A model generated the notes under the pieces. It did no database searches, was not told where the DNA came from, and was given only the letters and a program-made list of their open reading frames with translations. The position numbers and the translations under genes are program-made. Shown piece by piece: positions 45,269-56,000 of a DNA stretch of 64,000 nt (position 1 is its first letter; the number at the start of each line of letters is the position of its first letter). The DNA lies in assembly GCF_020379485.1 (NCBI RefSeq), contig NC_063452.1, forward strand, positions 39,062,208 to 39,126,207, in the 5' to 3' direction. Origin of the DNA: Brassica napus (lineage: Eukaryota > Streptophyta > Magnoliopsida > Brassicales > Brassicaceae).

Positions 45269-47607
45269 CCACCTGCGTAAACTGGAAGGCGAATTGTCCC
45301 GATCATTTGCTCTGAGGCTCCGTTGAAGCCGGTGAGCGTGCGAGAGGAAGGCTTCATATCCCTTAAACCAACTCCCATTTTGTCGAGTGTGTCACGAAAG
45401 ATGAGATCGACTGAGCTGCCGGTATCAATAAGGACTTTTGCGACCAGACATTCGCCGATGTCAAGGTCGACGAGGAGAGGATCGTTATGTGGCATGTGGA
45501 CGCCCTTGGTGTCTAGTCCCGAAAAAGTGATCTGATGATCATTTTCGACTGGAGAAGGCCACTTCTGAGAGGTGGTTGCTTGACGTTTGTAATCTTTGAT
45601 GGCTCGAACCGAGTCACCGCAAGGTGGTGATCCGCCCATTATGACACTAATGTGCGGGGCTCGGGTAGCTCGCATTGATTCAAGTTGCTTCCTCAAATCG
45701 TCAGTTGTGTTCTCGAATGTAGGAATTTCTGCGGGCTGTTTCTTTTTTGATTCGAGACGTCATCGCAGATTGGACCCTTTCGAACGGTTGAGTTGGTATC
45801 GCAGGTCGTCGGCCTTTGAATTGAGCTGGTTGCGAAGGTCGCCAGTTTGACCGACTCTCCGAGCGTTGCATTTTGAGATGGTCGCACGGAGGTCGGCGGT
45901 TCCTGTGTTTTCGTTCGTGGTGCTTTTTCGCTTCAATAGAATGCGCAGGTCTTTATCTGTTTTCGAGGGAGCGAGAGACTGCTTATCCTTGCTGTCCAAT
46001 TTATCGCGCAGATCTGGTTGTACTGTCGGGACGTCGTCATCAGAGGAGTCGCAAGGGCGAGAGAGTATGACTTCCACTCGTCGCCGGCGACGCGGGTGTT
46101 CGCCTTCTGACGAATCGGTGGCAGAGCCGACGTTGTTGACGGGAGTGCGCTCAGGGCTTGCTCTTTCCTCGCTCGGGGCCGTGTTCTTTTGAGACTTCTG
46201 TGCCTTCTTCTCCTTGTTCTTACTCCAACTTTTGGTGTTTTTCGGTGTCGTAGGAGAGGTGGGCATTTGGATTGTCCCATTAGTGATCCCGTCGAAAAAC
46301 TGCCCGATGAGAACCTTGCATTCCTTCGTATCATGGGAATCCCTTTTGTGGTAGAGGCACCATTTTTTTGGCTCCTCGGAGTTTGAACTCGCTGGTTCGG
46401 ATGAGGTTGACTGCTTCGGAGCGGAGTCTCGATCCCAGTGGTTCCAGCCTTTCTCTCGCGTGATGGCTGCTGATTTTGGAGATTCCTCATCACCGACCGA
46501 GCTAAAGTAGCCTCTCTTCTGAGTGGTATTTCCACCGGAGGAGTGCTGGCGGGGCTCGGGGCGGGTGTCGTTTGTTCGGGAGGGTCGCTGTTTCGCTGCT
46601 GCTTCTTTTGCGAACTTTTCTCTGGTGTCTTCTTCCATGCGGATAAAGTTGTGCGAGCGAGCGATGGCGTCGGAGACAGATTTTGTCGGGTATCGGTAGA
46701 GATCCTGACGGAATGTGGAGTCGACGTGCAAGGTGTTCATCAAAGATTCGACGGCGATATGGTCGGGAATATCAATCTTCGAGACAATAGCTTTGAATTT
46801 CTCCATGAAGTCGCGGAAACTTTGGTCGCTGGCGTGAGTGAGGTTCCACAAATCTGACACGGTCGCTTCCTGGTTGGTGAACATGATATAGTTCTTAAGG
46901 AAAGCCGTCGAGAGGTCGTGGAAACAGTCGACGGAGTTTTCTCTGAGGCCGGTGAACCAAGTAAGGGCCGGTCCTTCTAGGGTTTCGACGAAGAGTTGGC
47001 AAAAGCCGGCGTCTTTGTCTTCGTCGGTCAGGTTTGCGCGTCGCATCGCTATGTTGAAAGACGTGACGTGAGTAGAAGGGTCAGAGAGACCTTTGAAGGT
47101 TGGAAGACGGAGTTTCTCCATCTTCTGGAGCCGCACGCCGGTAACCTTTTGCATGAAGGGTGTACGAAGAGATTCCGCGAGTACATGCTCGATTTGGGGC
47201 GCGGACGTCGTCACCTGGTGGATCTTCGAATTGATGTCGAGGACCGACTATTTCAACGCGGCTAGTTCGCTTGCGGTGTGCGCGTTGATGTCGTTACCGG
47301 CGCTTTGGTTATCGTTATCCCACGTAGGTGCTACGTCGGTGTTTCGTTCTGTGGCGAACAGGTGTCGACGATACTGCGCCGTTGAAGCTTCGGCGTTTGC
47401 AGCGAGAGGAGCAAGGATCTTTGCTATCGCCGTGATTTGGTCAACTGCCGCTTCTTGTAGGGCAAGGCGTGCCAGGATCGTTTCCATAGACGCAGGCTGG
47501 GGAAGTGGAGTTACTGGTGTAGGCGTAGGTGTCACCTCTGGAGCCGGCATCACCTCGAGAGCTTTGCGCTCCTCGCCTGACGAAGAACTGTCGTTGTTAA
47601 CGACCAT
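45269..47607 (-). pseudogene. Tat gag and first half of protease
   Basis: Starts at MVVNNDSSSSGEERK (47607), 44 bp inside the 5' LTR edge. TAG at 47248-47250 interrupts the N-terminal region. The gag domain follows (RLPTFKGLSDPSTHV, GPALTWFTGL, FMEKFKAIVSKID), then a knuckle-like CLYHKRDSHDTKEC and a long basic region with repeated DLRxxL motifs. TGA at about 45760 interrupts the link to the protease, which shows VLIDTGSSVDLIF near 45400. The protease is cut after VYAGG by the nested element. Confidence 0.9.
45740..46030 (-). repeat. Repeated DLRxxL(N/D/E)SK motif in Tat Gag
   Basis: The minus strand encodes DLRDKLDSK, DLRILLKRK, DLRATISK, DLRNQLNSK, DLRYQLNRSK, NLR-stop-RLESK and DLRKQLESM within about 100 codons. 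The spacing varies, so it is a diverged peptide repeat rather than a DNA tandem array. Confidence 0.7.
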
Positions 47608-47635
47608 AGTTCTGACGTTACTTTGCTAGTAGCCC

Positions 47636-47651
47636 CACGGTGGGCGCCAAC
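47636..47651 (-). other. Primer-binding site of the Tat element
   Basis: The minus strand reads TTGGCGCCCACCGTGG immediately inside the 5' LTR. TGGCGCC sites are common in Tat/Athila elements. I do not assign the tRNA. Confidence 0.7.
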
Positions 47652-48163
47652 TGTTTGATCGGAAAACGGTAATAAAGAAGATATGGGTTTTAACAAAGAC
47701 GTCTTATTTATGGTCGGAGAAAACGTTCAGTCGGTTACAAGAGAAATGAAGAGAATGCGACAGAATGGAAGCCGGTGGCTCGATGAGCTACCGGAAAAGT
47801 ACAACTAGCGGCGAGATGAAGCAAAGGTGAAAACCCTAATCTAGCCGCCAAGTGTTAGTCAGTTATTTTGGATCCTTCTCTCGTTTTCTCCCCTTTACCT
47901 TATCTAGACGTCCTGATGCTTCGTCCTTGACCTAATTTGCGCCATCTTGGTGGGCCTCCTCTGCTGGGCCGAGAAGCCCGTAGGCGTCCGAGCATCTGCT
48001 GAGCCGAATATACTTTAGTCGATGACGATCGACTAAAAGTTCTCAAGAGTCAAGCCGAGAGACCTGACTCTTGAGCCGACCGATCGAGCCGTCGCTCTAC
48101 CTAATCCGGGCCAGGCCTTTCTATTCCTCGGGCCTTGTGGGATGGTCAAATCCATCCTCTACA
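47652..48163 (-). repeat. 5' LTR of the Tat element (512 bp)
   Basis: Same length and ends as the 3' LTR. At 47900-47908 the minus-strand TATA-like box of the 3' LTR is changed to TAGATAA, which would weaken transcription of gag-pol. The outer edge abuts TSD TTCAT and then the PMEI gene's proximal promoter. Confidence 0.95.
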
Positions 48164-48194
48164 TTCATTTTGAAAGAAAATGTACATGTGTGTC

Positions 48195-48204
48195 GTATAT
48201 ATAT
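48195..48204 (+). promoter_or_regulatory. TATA-like box of the PMEI gene
   Basis: GTATATATAT about 100 bp before the ATG and about 30 bp from the retrotransposon edge. The core promoter therefore seems to remain with the gene, whereas anything upstream of 48164 has been displaced by 14.6 kb. Confidence 0.45.
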
Positions 48205-48302
48205 TACCCATGAGATACAACATAGTTTCAGAATTATTCCCTATACATTTGTTCACACCCGAAAGACGAACCCTAAAACAAAAGGAAGCAGTAGTTATCA
48301 AA

Positions 48303-48917
48303 ATGTCGCAGTTTTTGTACTCTCTAACGCTCGTCTTCGTTTTCCTCGCATCAGCAAACACAGAAATAACAGCAGACACTTCACCATCCTACTCCAAAAA
48401 CCACAAAATCTTCGTGAAGACGGCGTGTAATTCAACAACATACCCTGACAAATGCTACAAGTCCTTATCCTCCTACTCATCCACCATCAAATCCGATCCG
48501 ATAAAGCTATGCACCACGGCGCTCAAGCTCAACGTGAATTCCGCAAAAGAAGCAGCTTCCGTCATCTCTAAGCTTCTCAAAAAGTCTCAGAAATCCGCAG
48601 CCGGACGAAAGAATAAAATGTTACCGGAGAAGCTTATCCTCAGGGACTGCCTCGAGGAGATGAGGGACACAATTGTTGAGCTGAAGCAAGCGATCACAGA
48701 GATGAAGACTCTACGAGATGGTGACTCTGTGCCTGAGCATATGACGAACGTCAGGACATGGGTGAGCGCGGCATTGACGGACGAAGGGACTTGTACGGAC
48801 GGGTTCGAAGAGATAAAAGTGAATAAAGAAACTAAGAAGAAGGTAACGAAGGTTGTTGAGGAACTTGCAACGACGACTAGTAATACTTTGGCGCTTATTA
48901 AAAATCTAAGTTACTAG
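48303..48917 (+). CDS. PMEI-like (invertase/pectin methylesterase inhibitor) protein
   Basis: An intact single-exon gene of 204 residues. The start at 48303 was chosen because it begins a signal peptide (residues 1-24, SLTLVFVFLASA core). The in-frame ATG at 48180 would bury it. The mature part is a four-helix inhibitor domain with the four conserved cysteines at 42, 51, 116 and 164 (CNSTTYPDKC, RDCLEEM, TCTDGF), one extra cysteine at 70, and a basic loop (KKSQKSAAGRKNK). PMEIs act in the cell wall by binding pectin methylesterase, or in related members invertase. Target cannot be told from sequence. This is the only convincing host gene in the window. Confidence 0.9.
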   Translation: MSQFLYSLTLVFVFLASANTEITADTSPSYSKNHKIFVKTACNSTTYPDKCYKSLSSYSSTIKSDPIKLCTTALKLNVNSAKEAASVISKLLKKSQKSAAGRKNKMLPEKLILRDCLEEMRDTIVELKQAITEMKTLRDGDSVPEHMTNVRTWVSAALTDEGTCTDGFEEIKVNKETKKKVTKVVEELATTTSNTLALIKNLSY

Positions 48918-48921
48918 CGAA

Positions 48922-48942
48922 CGATTAAATAAAATAAAATTA
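48922..48942 (+). terminator. AATAAA-type polyadenylation signals
   Basis: Overlapping AAATAAAATAAAA just after the PMEI stop could serve as the near-upstream poly(A) element. Plant signals are loose, so this is tentative. Confidence 0.4.
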
Positions 48943-49101
48943 TTGTTAATGAATTATTACGCGCGACCACCTTGTGCATGTTTTTCTTTTCTACACGTCA
49001 AAACTGATGTGTGTTTACCACAAAATATTGTAACGATGTTAGAGTTAATTTGATTAAGACAAATTATATTATAAAGATATCGTTTTTTTATTATTACCTA
49101 A

Positions 49102-49362
49102 GAGCATCATTATCCCTGAAACCCCAAATGGGGTTTCTTAATTTTTTTTTTATTTTTTTTTTTACTTTTTCGAATTTAAAAAAAAAAAAAACGAACCAAT
49201 TGTGAGCCGCCACGTGTTAGTGGGGCCCGCGAACAGTGTAAGAAACTCTTAAGAACCGACTACTATTTAGTAGTTTTTGTAACCGGTTTCTTAAAAAAAA
49301 GTGGGTCCTACGCGGGATCTACGGGCTAAGAAACCCTCTAGTATACCCGGATAAAGATGCTC
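49102..49362. mobile_element. PIF/Harbinger-type MITE
   Basis: 261 bp with terminal inverted repeats GAGCATCATTATCCC and its right counterpart GAGCATCTTTATCCG (13 of 15 match), flanked by TSD TAA (49099-49101 and 49363-49365). A 3-bp TAA/TTA TSD is typical of PIF/Harbinger. The interior has poly-T and poly-A tracts, AAGAAACTCTTAAGAACCG-type sequence and no ORF. Confidence 0.85.
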
Positions 49363-49365
49363 TAA

Positions 49366-50510
49366 GAACTTATCAAGAATATGTACGGGGTGGACGAGCA
49401 GTTAAAAACCCTTCCAAAAGAGCACATTTTGGTCGTGTCCAGAATTTCAGATCGTATTTGCACATGCTCCATTTAATTTTCATCAAATTTATTCTTTGTT
49501 ACATCAAATTAAGTACGAAAAAAATTGGTGAATTATTTGAAAGACATTTATTGAATAGATAAAAAGACGATTCGAACAAAAACTCTAGCCATCAAAAAAG
49601 AAAGAGCGAGATTTTTTAATAGTTTTAAACTAATGGCCAGAGGTTTCTATAGTTCCGACATCGGATTGTTTGATTATTTTTATTTCTTTTTCTTTGATTT
49701 GCTTTACTTCCGGTCACTTTGGTTGTTTGATTGCCAATTTATTTTAAATCTCACAACAACAACAAAAAATATATTTTTTTTGTATGTTTCTCCCAATGGA
49801 TTTTGTAAGACAAAAACTTTGGTTCAATTGAACAATTTAGAAAAAGTAATTGACAGATCTACTGTGGATGGTGGCGACGAGTCTTACCGGCTTCAATCGT
49901 TGATGGTTTTTCATTTGATGGTGATGAAGTTCTTGCTGCAAACTATGGTTATTTCAAAAGGCATTATGAATGGAACGAGAGTGGCAATCGTTCTCAATTC
50001 AGTCTGAAGCTTGGTGTTTTTGGATTAATACGAAGATTATCTCTCTTGAGATTCAACTATTCCAGAAGAAATATGGAGCTTTTATATGAAAAATATTTAG
50101 TCTTCCATACGCAAAATAGATGTGTGTTGTTTACTTTGGATCCCTACTAGTGTATCCATTTTCTACATTTGTTTTGATAGTTCCCATGCATTGTTTAGAA
50201 CTTTTGCCTAGAAGGCTTAATAATACAATCCAGCATTAAAAAAAAAAAAAAATAAAGAGACAACAAGGTGATTGATCTAGTTTGTTTAAAAGATGAATAT
50301 TTCAGCAAGAACATAGATAAAAATGTAAAACCTACCTCTTGTGCCGAAAATTTATGTAAATTTTTGAATGTCTTTCTCGGTTCTAGGTGTCTCCCTTTTA
50401 TACATGTCATCTTTCATTTTCTCTCCTAAGTCGGCTTAACTTTACGCCGAACTTGGCTTAGTTGAGCCGACATCACTTGATCTGTGCCAAGTAATTCTGT
50501 CTATTTGATA
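49366..50510. other. Intergenic, nothing recognised
   Basis: AT-rich. A 124-codon frame at 49633-50007 has no known motif and a biased, Phe-rich start, so I do not call it a gene. An A run is at 50237-50252. The sequence ends in ATA, the TSD of the CACTA element. Confidence 0.5.
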
Positions 50511-51050
50511 CACTACAAGAAAACAGCAAAGATTCTGAGGGAAAAAATCGTCGGAATTTCGTCGGAATACCGTTATTCCGACGACATACCGACGAAACAA
50601 GTCGTCGGAAATAATTCCTCGGATTTTCTTCTTTCGTCGGAAATCCCTCGGAATTTTCCGACGGAATTCCGAGGAAACAAATTTCCGAGGAAATTCCGAG
50701 GAAACAAATTTCCGAGGAAATTCCGAGGACCATTATTTTGTCGGAAATGTCCTCGGAATATACCGAGGGAGAACTTCGTCGGGATATTTCCTCGGACGTT
50801 CATCGATCGATGCGTTTTAGACATATATACATCGATCGATAGGAATATACCGACGGAACTGTTCCCTCGGATTATACCGAGGGACATCTTCCTCGGAATA
50901 TTCCGAGGAACACGTTCCTCGGAATATTCCGAGGGAACAGTTCCTCGGTATATTCTGAGGAACATGTCCCTCGGTATATTTCGAACGTTTTTTTTGTAAA
51001 CAGATCGATCGATGGATTTATGTCCAAAAACGCATCGATCGATCGCGTGA
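50511..51050. repeat. Left subterminal repeat region of the CACTA element
   Basis: Contains more than ten copies of GGAATTTCC, TCCGAGGAA or their complements, many forming small palindromes such as TTCCTCGGAATATTCC. It also holds two 40-bp boxes bounded by TCGATCGAT (50801-50840 and 51003-51045) that are inverted copies of each other. Confidence 0.85.
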
Positions 51051-51228
51051 AAAATATAATTAATTTCCTCGGAATGTAAAAAATATTAATTTTTTTTAAA
51101 AAATAAAATTTCTGAAATTTAAATTCGAAAATATGAAATTAAAATTAAAATTAAAATCATATTAATTAATATTCAAAGTTTCACAAATAAAAATAAAACA
51201 TTCCGAGTTTTTGGGAAAAAAAAATAAT

Positions 51229-52830
51229 CTACGGGTCTGGCACGTCCGGGAACACCTCGTTCGGGTACATCCTCTGCATCATCTCCATCATTTGCTGGTT
51301 CAGCCTCCTCTGTGCCTCATAGCCCGCCTGTTGAGCCGCCATCTGGGTCTCCAACAAAGATATACGATCATCTTTGTCCTTCAACTGAGCCGTAAGTACT
51401 TCTGGATCAACAAAGGGCGGTGGTGCAGAAGAAGGAGGAACCGACCGGGTGCGACGACCCAAACCGACCAAACGTCCCTTTTTCTTTGGAACCGACTGAA
51501 TAGAAAATAGCCAAATTTACAAATTTAAACCAAAAAATAAATGAATTGAACTTTAAAAAAAAAAGAACTTACGGATTCAACGATTTCGTTGATTCGACAC
51601 CGAGACAAGTTGGTCGAAGCCGTCGAAGCGTCATCCTCGGTTTGAAGCTGAGACACTTCGTCTACCACCTGAGTTTGGACCAGGTCGACCACGTCCCTCA
51701 CAAGACCGTCATCAATCTGGCCGGTCTTCTTGTTGGTATACGCCCTCCTCATTAGGGCGAGATCATCAACCGGCTCGCCATCATTTTCTTCCGCCTTGAA
51801 AAAAAACATAAATTAAAGAAACATTAGAAATTAGAAGAAATGCACAATAAATTAAAATTCTGAAACTCAAATAATTGAAGAAAAAACATTTGAACTTACC
51901 ATGCGATCTCCCAGAGTGGCAATAGATTGAGCACCCAAGTTATGCTTGTAGATGCCCTTCCCTTTACGGTCGCTCCTGCGGTTGGTGGAGTTGGTGGAAG
52001 AAGTTTCTTTCGTCTCTTCCTTATCCCAATGCGCACACAACTCCTTCCAGACCGTGTCGTTCATCGACTTTGGTACCTTTTAATATAAAAAAAAAATAGT
52101 TTATTAAATTTAAAAATAGTTTAATAAATTAAAAAATTGTTTAATAAATTAAATCGAACCTTATTGATTTCCCACTTTTTCTTCCACTCGTGGATCTGCT
52201 TCCCATAGTTGTCCATAACTTTATGGACGAAGTGGTGATAGATAAAGAGCGTCTCATCGGAATTCCAGTTGAACTCTTGCTGAAAAAAAAAACAATTAGT
52301 AAAAAATTAATATAAAGATTAAAAATATAAGTAAAAAATTAGAATACTTACCGCAAACTGACGAAACCACAGAACCTGCTTTTCGGTAGGGAAGTGAGTG
52401 AAAGTCGGATGTCCCTTGTCGAGGGCCGAGTACATCATACGGTTGATCCATGCGCTGATCCCGTTCCCGGATCGGTTGAACCTAATAAAAAGAACAAACG
52501 GTTAATAATGAATCAAAATTTAAAGAAAAAAAAATGTTTAATTACCATGTTTGACCATGTCCATGTGGATACGGAGTGAGATACGGAAGATGGTCACGAC
52601 CGGGCTGTTGAACCAAATCCGCAACACTCATCACTCCTGGAGGACCCGGAGGAGGAGGAGCGGGTGCAGCAGCGGGAGCGAGAGGAGCAGGAGCGGGTGC
52701 AGCAGAGGGAGATGTATGGTAGGAGCTGTGGGGCGAAGGGGAATCCTGAAAATGGGTGGAATCCCGAGACTGGCTCCCCGTACCACCACGACCACGACGC
52801 TGTCGAGGCCGGATCTGATCATCATGAGAC
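51229..52830 (-). CDS. TNPA-like protein (Ptta/En-Spm plant transposase family), 7 exons
   Basis: Exons on the minus strand: 52546-52830, 52352-52481, 52160-52279, 51900-52076, 51573-51794 and 51229-51495, plus probably a small first exon not found. All joins keep the frame. The N-terminus is basic and Pro/Ala/Ser-rich ([14 protein letters not shown]). The middle has [29 protein letters not shown] and [16 protein letters not shown]. The C-terminus has [15 protein letters not shown] and a Gln/Met-rich coiled coil. TNPA-type proteins bind subterminal repeats and bring the element ends together. No stop interrupts the visible exons. Confidence 0.75.
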
Positions 52831-53003
52831 CTGTAAATTAAAAAAAATATATTTAATAAATACAGAAATATATAAATTATTTTTTTTTTTTAAAGTCTCA
52901 AATAATTTAATCACAAAAAAATATTTATAGATATTAAAAATATTTAATAAATATATAAAAATAGTTCTAATAAAAAAAATAGTTTTAATAAATAAAAAAT
53001 AGT

Positions 53004-56000
53004 TCAATAATTACAAAAAACAGTACAGCGCAATCCAACCATGCCCAAATACTTAATTTCCAAAATCTCATGTATGTGTCCGTAGTATACATCATCTCCT
53101 GATGCAGAACAAACGCCAGCATCATAAGTCGTACTCGAACGTCTCCTCTTCTGAGTTGTGAATGCATATCCTCGAGTACAAAATCTCGGATATGACTTCA
53201 CAACAAAGTTTGGTCCAACGACCATCTCACGTATCCAATCGTCAAATGTTTCACCTCTGGCCAAACCAGCAGACACCTATTAATAGCACATATATATATA
53301 TTATATCAATAAATGTGAATTAGTATAAATATGTGATAAAATATATTTTAATTTGTTTAAAGCACTCACATAAATAAACATCCATCCACTAAATTCTCTC
53401 TGCTTCATTTCTTCTAGTTCGTCCTCTGTGGCGTATCTATACTCGAACCGCTTTTCTGCCATGAAAATCCTGTATATGATGACAATAATGTAATTAATTA
53501 AGATTTAAATTTCAACTTGTTAAAATAAAAATTTGTAAGCTCATTTATTTACCTCTCATATTGAAGAACGTCTTCGCAGTTGGTGAGCAAATATGTTTGC
53601 AAATGACTGCGCTCCTGCTCAGTAAGTCGACGGTCCTTTGGTTTTCCGCTAAGTCGTCCAACATCTGTGAAAATGTCTGGAACCGTAACATGATATGCTG
53701 CCCGTTCGCCTCTATCATCATGCCGAGCAGGTCTTCTGTTTTTGGTCTGAACTTCTGCTGGAAAGTAGTACTCGGCAAAGTTTGAAGTTTCTTCATTGAT
53801 CATCTGTGCGACTATAGAACCTTCCACCCTACTTAAATTTTTCACCATCTTCTTCAAATGGAACATATACCGCTCATACAGATACATCCATCTATACTGC
53901 ACAGGACCACCAAGTTCCAATTCTCTTGCCAGGTGAATAACAAGATGCTCCATAACATCAAAAAATGAGGGAGGAAATATCTTCTCAAGGTTGCACTGAA
54001 TCACGGCTATGTTAGTCTTCAAATTTTCAATACCTTCAAGAGTCACTGATCTCGTGCATAAATCGCGAAAGAAACCACTTATCCCTGCAATTGCTTCATG
54101 AACATTTCGTGGTAATAGTTCCTTGAAGGCGAACGGAAGGAGGCGCTGCATCATTACATGGCAATCGTGGCTTTTCAAGCCAGTAAACTTTCCTTCCTTT
54201 CTGTCGATACAGTTACGCAAATTTGATGCGTAACCGTCTGGAAATTCCACATCGTTTGAAATCCAATCAAATAACGCATCTTTTCCCGCTGCATCAAGTC
54301 GGTATATGGGAAAAGGAGCCCTACCATTTTCATCAACATGAAGTTCTGAACGAGCACATATATCGACTAAATCCAGTCTTGACTTCAAATTATCCTTTGT
54401 TTTACCTTGAACATTAAGGATTGTGTTCATGAGATTGTCAAAAAAGTTCTTCTCAATATGCATGACATCTAAATTATGCCTTAGCAGATGATCCTCCCAG
54501 TATGGCAGATCCCAGAAAATACTTTTTTTGTGCCAGTTATGTAGTTCTCCAACAGCATCTACCGGAAAACGCTCATGTCCACCGACTTCTGGCGTCCTTT
54601 CTGCACCAAAATCTCTTAGTTGTATCTTCAAATCTTTCCCACAAATTTCCGGAGGTGGACTGTCAAACACCCTCTTGTTCTTCGTAAACAAATTCCTACT
54701 CCTACGATATGGATGATCAGGTGGTAGGAATCTCCTGTGACAGTCAAACCAACACGTTTTCCTTCCGTGTTTTAGTTGGAAAGCATCAGTGTTATCTTGA
54801 CAATATGGACATGATAGCCTTCCATGCGTTGTCCATCCAGACAACATACCATATGCTGGAAAATCACTTATTGTCCACATTAGTACTGCCCGCATTTGAA
54901 AGTTTTCTTTACACGAAACATCGTATGTTTCAGCACCTTGAGCCCATAGTTGTTGCAACTCATATATTAGTGGCTGAAGAAACACATCAAGTGATCTCTT
55001 AGGATGCTCTGGTCCGGGAACGAGAATCGAGAGGAACAAAAACTCTCGTCGCAAGCACAAGTTTGGGGGGAGGTTATATGGTGTAAGAATGACGGGCCAT
55101 AGAGAATATTGTCTTCCACTCTTGCCAAACGGATTAAAACCATCAGTACATAATCCAAGGTAGACATTTCTTCTCTCATACGCAAAGTCGGGATACTTTG
55201 ATTGGAAATGCTTCCACGCTTTTGCATCTGAAGGATGTCTGATCTCACCATCTGTTGAGTGCTCCGCATGCCATCTCATTGGTTGCGCTGTGCGTTCAGA
55301 CAGATACAACCTCTGCAACCTTTCCGTCAAAGGTAAATACCACATCCTTTTATATGGCACTGGAACTCTTCCACTCGTATCTTTATAACGAGGCTTTCCA
55401 CAAAATTTGCATGTAACCCGCTGTTCATCCGCCCTCCAATAAATCATGCAGTTGTCGCTGCATACATCTATTACCTGATACGATAAACCAAGACCAGCTA
55501 CGAGTTTCTGAACCTCGTAGTATGAACCAGGAGCTACATTATCCTCGGGTAGAATACCTTTTACAAAATCAGCAATCGCATCCACACAGTCTTCAGCCAA
55601 ATTATAATCTGTTTTAATGCCCATCAATCTTGTAGCAGATGATAAAGCTGAATGACCATCTCTGCAACCTTCGTACAATGGTTGCTTTCCAGCATCCAAC
55701 ATATCATAAAATCTCCTAGCTTCTGCATTGGGTAAATCTTCCCCTCTAAAATGATCATTTACCATCTGCTCAGTACCTACACCATAATCTACATCCGTTC
55801 TAATTGGTTCTTCTAATCTAACCGCTGGCTGAGGTTCGCTAGTACTACCATGTTCATAATCAGTTTCCCCATGATGATACCAAATTTTGTAACTTCGTGT
55901 AAACCCACTCAAATATAGATGAGTCCAAACATCCCACTCTTTAATAACCTTTCTATTTTTACAATTAGAGCAAGGACATCTTAACTTACCTGTTTTTGCT

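Larger units (their letters stand above)
33613..48163 (-). mobile_element. Complete Tat-lineage Ty3/gypsy element with an antisense gene and a nested element
   Basis: Two 512-bp LTRs, TSD TTCAT on both sides (33608-33612 and 48164-48168), a TGGCGCC-type primer site, gag, protease, RT, two RNase H domains and integrase on the minus strand. A separate gene lies on the plus strand between integrase and the 3' LTR. The extra RNase H and the antisense ORF are established marks of the Tat lineage. About 2.9 kb of the length is a later insertion at 42369-45268. At least five in-frame stops make gag-pol inactive. Confidence 0.95.

Noticed and set aside
48180..48302. Upstream ATG at 48180 as the PMEI start
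   Set aside because: It would add 41 residues before a clear signal peptide. The ATG at 48303 places the hydrophobic core at the N-terminus, as in secreted PMEIs.
49633..50007. A 124-codon ORF between MITE and CACTA
   Set aside because: The start is a Phe/Tyr-rich stretch from T-rich DNA. The later part hints at a soluble peptide in another frame, but nothing I can name or support.
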